DNA of 64,000 nt from Acorus gramineus (Eukaryota > Streptophyta > Magnoliopsida > Acorales > Acoraceae). The stretch is from NCBI GenBank assembly GCA_030737835.1, contig CM060851.1:8787129-8851128 (forward strand), written 5' to 3'. Within the stretch, counting starts at the first letter, position 1, and each line of letters starts with the position of its first letter. The notes under the pieces were generated by a model. That model had not been told where the DNA came from, made no database searches, and was given only the letters and a program-made list of their open reading frames with translations. Of this stretch, positions 61,565 to 64,000 are shown piece by piece. The position numbers and the translations under genes were made by a program.

Positions 61565-62472
61565 TAGGCCTGTCAACGGGTCGGGTCCAGACCTGGACCT
61601 GACCCGATCCGGACCCGATTACACGTGTAATATACCCGACCCGATTTGGACCCGACCCGGTGGACCCGAACAAACAAACGGGTCGGGTCCGGGTCCACCC
61701 CGCCCCGACCCGTTGGACCCGAGACCCAATTGTTTTATTAAAATATGCTCATATATTATAAGACTATTAGTATTAGTTGATACATAATTTTATTTCTTAC
61801 TTAACTTATTTTTGTATCTACAAGTTCATAAATCATAATCATAACAAGCCTATAAATCATAAGTCATAATCATAATCATAACATTTTTTTTGTTGTGTTG
61901 ATGTTGCAACTTGCAAGAACTTGATTGTTTAATATGTAATAAACTTAGTAATGTATTGTCATCGGTTTGTTTTGGACAATTAACTTATTAGCTTTTGAAT
62001 TTGTATAATTAATTAGTTTGTTGCATGATTTATGTTTATTATTTAGGTTAATATGTTAGTGTTTATTGTTTAGGTTAATATTGTTTTGAATGTTTGTATA
62101 ATTAGTTATGTTTATTATTTAAGTTAATATGTTTTTTTATGTTAGTGATTATTGTTTTGGATGTTGTTTAATAATTCATTTACTTCTTTTGAATTGTATA
62201 AAATTATATTCAAACATAGTCTCATTAACAATAATGTTTTATTACAAAAAATTTCAAATAGAATGATAAGGCAAGCAAATACATGAGCTCTTCTCTCTCT
62301 TTTTTTTTTTTTTATACCCAACCATCCGTGTCCGGTTGGACCTGGACCTGACCCGGGTCTGACGGGTCCAGGTCTGGGTCCACATTTCCTCGGACCACTG
62401 GGTCTTTTCACGGATCGGGTCCGGATCCATCCTGACCCGACCCGACCCGGACCTGACTCGTTGACAGGCCTA
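61565..62472. mobile_element. Non-autonomous hAT element with GGGTCGGGTCC subterminal repeats
   Basis: Ends TAGGCCTGTCAACGGGTC and GACTCGTTGACAGGCCTA are inverted repeats with an exact 8-bp duplication GCCACCAC (61557-61564 and 62473-62480). Both ends carry dense GACCCG/CGGGTC motifs while the middle is AT-rich. 908 bp, no transposase. An open frame on the minus strand through the right end is a by-product of these motifs. Confidence 0.88.
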
Positions 62473-62664
62473 GCCACCACAATATATTATATGTGTCATC
62501 CGCTCCCACAGCTAGTCCGCATTTTTTTTTTTTTTAAGTGGGGTTTTAGATGGGGTGATTTTTTTATTTTTTTTTTGGATAGGGTTAATGGAGGGGCAAT
62601 GTTTGATTTTTTTTTAAGTTTGGATGGGGTCAATGACCCACAACCACCCATGTGGTGTAGCTAG

Positions 62665-63340
62665 TGATTTTAGTACGCGTACTTTACTTTAATAGACGAG
62701 TGTATGTTTTTTTTAAAAAAAATTGGTATGAAATGCAGATAAAATTGCATACAGAGCATGTTAAATTTAAATCAAAATAACATTTAGCAGTTCTGAGGTT
62801 GTTGTAATTTTCAGGTGTACCGATGGTGGATGAAACATATAACAACATATGATCTTGTGTATAATAATAATAATAATGACTTTCAAAAAATAATAATAAT
62901 AATAATAATGCGGGTTCATTTTAAATAATCTTCTATATATTGGTGTAACCTCGTTGGCTCACACTATCCATAATATCTTCCTTGATAACAGGAGAACAAG
63001 TGTTCCTCCATCATTGGCCGAAAGTCGTTTTTCATGAAACGTTGAAAGGTAGGAGGGATACACCATGCCAAATGGCCCCCTTCATAGCTGTCATTTTGAT
63101 TTTCCCTCCCACGCAAAAGCTCACAAATCAGTTCATGCCAAACAGGGTCCACTAGTCACGACTAAAGCAGTACTACAACAACTGATGCACCACTGTTTTG
63201 TTTTTTATGTCCAAAACGAAGGGAGAGACAAAAAGAAAGAAAGAAAACAACATCCCATACCCCCCTCTTGAAATAGACTTTCATCATGCAATGCAATAAA
63301 AGAAAAGAGAGAGGTCGATACGGCAGTTTTAATGACCGTT
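62665..63340. other. End of duplicated segment and upstream spacer of last gene
   Basis: 62665-63055 matches 29660-29800 and 31610-31780 without the foldback element and Helitron found there. After that the sequence is unique, with no recognised gene. Confidence 0.6.
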
Positions 63341-63361
63341 GCGCGCTTGCGTGCGCGCGCG
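63341..63361. other. Alternating GC purine-pyrimidine tract
   Basis: GCGCGCTTGCGTGCGCGCGC is almost strictly alternating, a sequence type that can adopt Z-DNA. It lies about 400 bp upstream of the last gene, next to a TA tract and a short GT run. Confidence 0.6.
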
Positions 63362-63472
63362 GTATTCATGAAATATATATAAAATATATAATTATATATA
63401 TATATATATAGATTAAAAGATTTGTACGCACAGTGTGTGTGTTTTTTTCTTTCTTTTGCATGGCATGCAAAT

Positions 63473-63478
<6 letters not shown>

Positions 63479-63505
<27 letters not shown>
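63479..63505. repeat. (GA)n microsatellite
   Basis: About 13 GA repeats just upstream of the first G-box. Confidence 0.9.
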
Positions 63506-63510
<5 letters not shown>

Positions 63511-63518
63511 CCGAGTGT

Positions 63519-63524
63519 CACGTG
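63519..63524. promoter_or_regulatory. G-box CACGTG
   Basis: CACGTG about 215 bp upstream of the start codon of the last gene. G-boxes bind bHLH and bZIP factors such as PIFs and HY5. Confidence 0.5.
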
Positions 63525-63611
63525 AAGGGGTGAGGCTCATGTCGAGATTGTGAGACAAAACTTTATTTTATAAATCTCACCTCATCTCCTCTTGGCCAAT
63601 GATAACCTATC

Positions 63612-63623
63612 TCCCACGTGGGA
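63612..63623. promoter_or_regulatory. Perfect 12-bp palindromic G-box
   Basis: TCCCACGTGGGA is a perfect palindrome around CACGTG, about 115 bp before the ATG. With the second G-box nearby, light or ABA control is plausible (inference). Confidence 0.6.
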
Positions 63624-63702
63624 CTCCTGCCCTACTACCCCCACCACCTCTCCATTTTTTCTACCCCCTCAATATTCAACCCTTCCTTACCTTCCTCTCA
63701 AC

Positions 63703-63723
63703 ACTCTCTCTCTCTCTCTCTCT
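63703..63723. repeat. (CT)n tract in 5' leader
   Basis: About ten CT repeats ending 13 bp before the start codon of the last gene, as is common in plant 5' leaders. Confidence 0.85.
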
Positions 63724-63736
63724 AACTTCTCTCTTC

Positions 63737-63990
63737 ATGGGGGACTCTTCTGCTTCGTACATCCGCCTGGTATGAAGAAACAATTCATTTAATTTTAATT
63801 TCTTCTCTCATTTTATGTTGTTGTAGTTGTTTCAACTCACTGAAATATTCATCTGGGTTTCTTTGGTTTTACTTGCTTACAAAGGTGCAACACCTGATAG
63901 AGAAATGCCTACTCTTCAACATGAACAAGGAGGAGTGCATGGAGGCCCTCTCCAAACACGCCAACATTAAGCCTGTCATCACTTCCACAG
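63737..63990 (+). CDS. TIGR01589-family small plant protein, first two exons
   Basis: Exon 1 (63737-63769) encodes MGDSSASYIRL; after a 115-bp GT-AG intron, exon 2 (63885-63990) encodes VQHLIEKCLLFNMNKEECME then ALSKHANIKPVITST. It ends in phase 1 before GTACC, so the next codon begins with the final G (valine in known members). The run SYI..VQ.LIEKCL.F.M.KEECMEAL..HANIKPVITSTV is the hallmark of the plant-specific TIGR01589 domain, found in short proteins that include the Arabidopsis PEL/RPGE group linked to light and greening phenotypes (remembered, not searched). The biochemical function is unknown. The rest of the gene lies outside the window. Confidence 0.85.
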
Positions 63991-64000
63991 GTACCACAAA

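Larger units (their letters stand above)
57170..62660. mobile_element. Composite hAT-like insertion in distal segment
   Basis: The distal segment matches 29655 up to about 57170 and resumes at about 62665, so roughly 5.5 kb is inserted. The left end CATCAGTGAATGGCGGCTCC resembles the hAT end at 28159; the right end near CATGTGGTGTAG is weakly inverted. Flanks CTAGTGTA and CTAGTGAT match at 6 of 8. The interior carries an LTR-like block, a TIR element and a second hAT element. Confidence 0.45.
51540..63055. repeat. Distal copy of a large duplicated segment (partner 15160-31830)
   Basis: Matches the proximal segment in order. 51550-51780 matches RAD51D intron 7; then come fragments of exons 9 and 10; 55120-55290 matches 18500-18650; 55380-55780 matches 20320-20900; 56220-56760 matches 20930-21480; 56995-57170 matches 29480-29660; 62670-63050 matches 29660-29800 and 31610-31780. 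Divergence is far greater than between the RALF units, and each copy has private insertions. Confidence 0.82.

Noticed and set aside
62142-62480. 112-codon minus-strand frame rich in Gly, Pro and Arg
   Set aside because: It is produced by CGGGTC/GACCCG repeats at the end of the hAT element 61565-62472.

Overview
The window is nuclear DNA of a flowering plant, probably a eudicot. The genes are spliced with GT-AG introns, the background is AT-rich, and the intergenic space is packed with Mutator-like, hAT, Harbinger, Helitron, SINE/LINE and LTR remnants. The species cannot be named from the sequence alone.

Layout. (1) 1-6157: the last eight exons of a plus-strand group 4 (vacuolar) sulfate transporter, whose fourth visible intron holds a decayed Harbinger transposon with two minisatellites. 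(2) 6158-9242: spacer with a minus-strand SINE and a non-autonomous Mutator-like element (MULE), then the GC-rich promoter of the next gene. (3) 9243-17451: a complete ten-exon RAD51D gene (319 codons). (4) 17452-31830: the RAD51D 3' flank, with partial copies of its own last exons and a dense set of transposons: MULEs (one nested in another), a foldback MULE, a hAT element, and a Helitron sitting inside a second foldback element. (5) 31830-47160: a tandem array with a period of about 5.5 kb. Each unit carries a RALF-like peptide gene and a dead 5' exon of glycolate oxidase. Two RALF genes are intact and encode identical proteins; two more are broken. (6) 46302-48018: a glycolate oxidase pseudogene with remnants of three exons. 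(7) 48507-50611: the right part of another MULE. (8) 51540-63055: a diverged second copy of the 15.2-31.8 kb segment. It contains fragments of RAD51D exons 9 and 10 and its own private insertions: a solo LTR, a Tourist MITE, hAT elements and an LTR-like block. (9) 63737-63990: the first two exons of a small plant-specific TIGR01589-family gene, with a perfect palindromic G-box upstream.

The genes do not form a pathway. The structural story is a large duplication (15.2-31.8 kb and 51.5-63.1 kb) that now flanks the RALF/glycolate-oxidase array. Because each copy has insertions the other lacks, exact target-site duplications and matching empty sites can be read directly, which gives a relative insertion order. 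The most novel material is a MULE family sharing one terminal repeat type but carrying two different internal sets of short palindromic motifs, and the very young RALF array. All calls come from reading the sequence; no database search was run.
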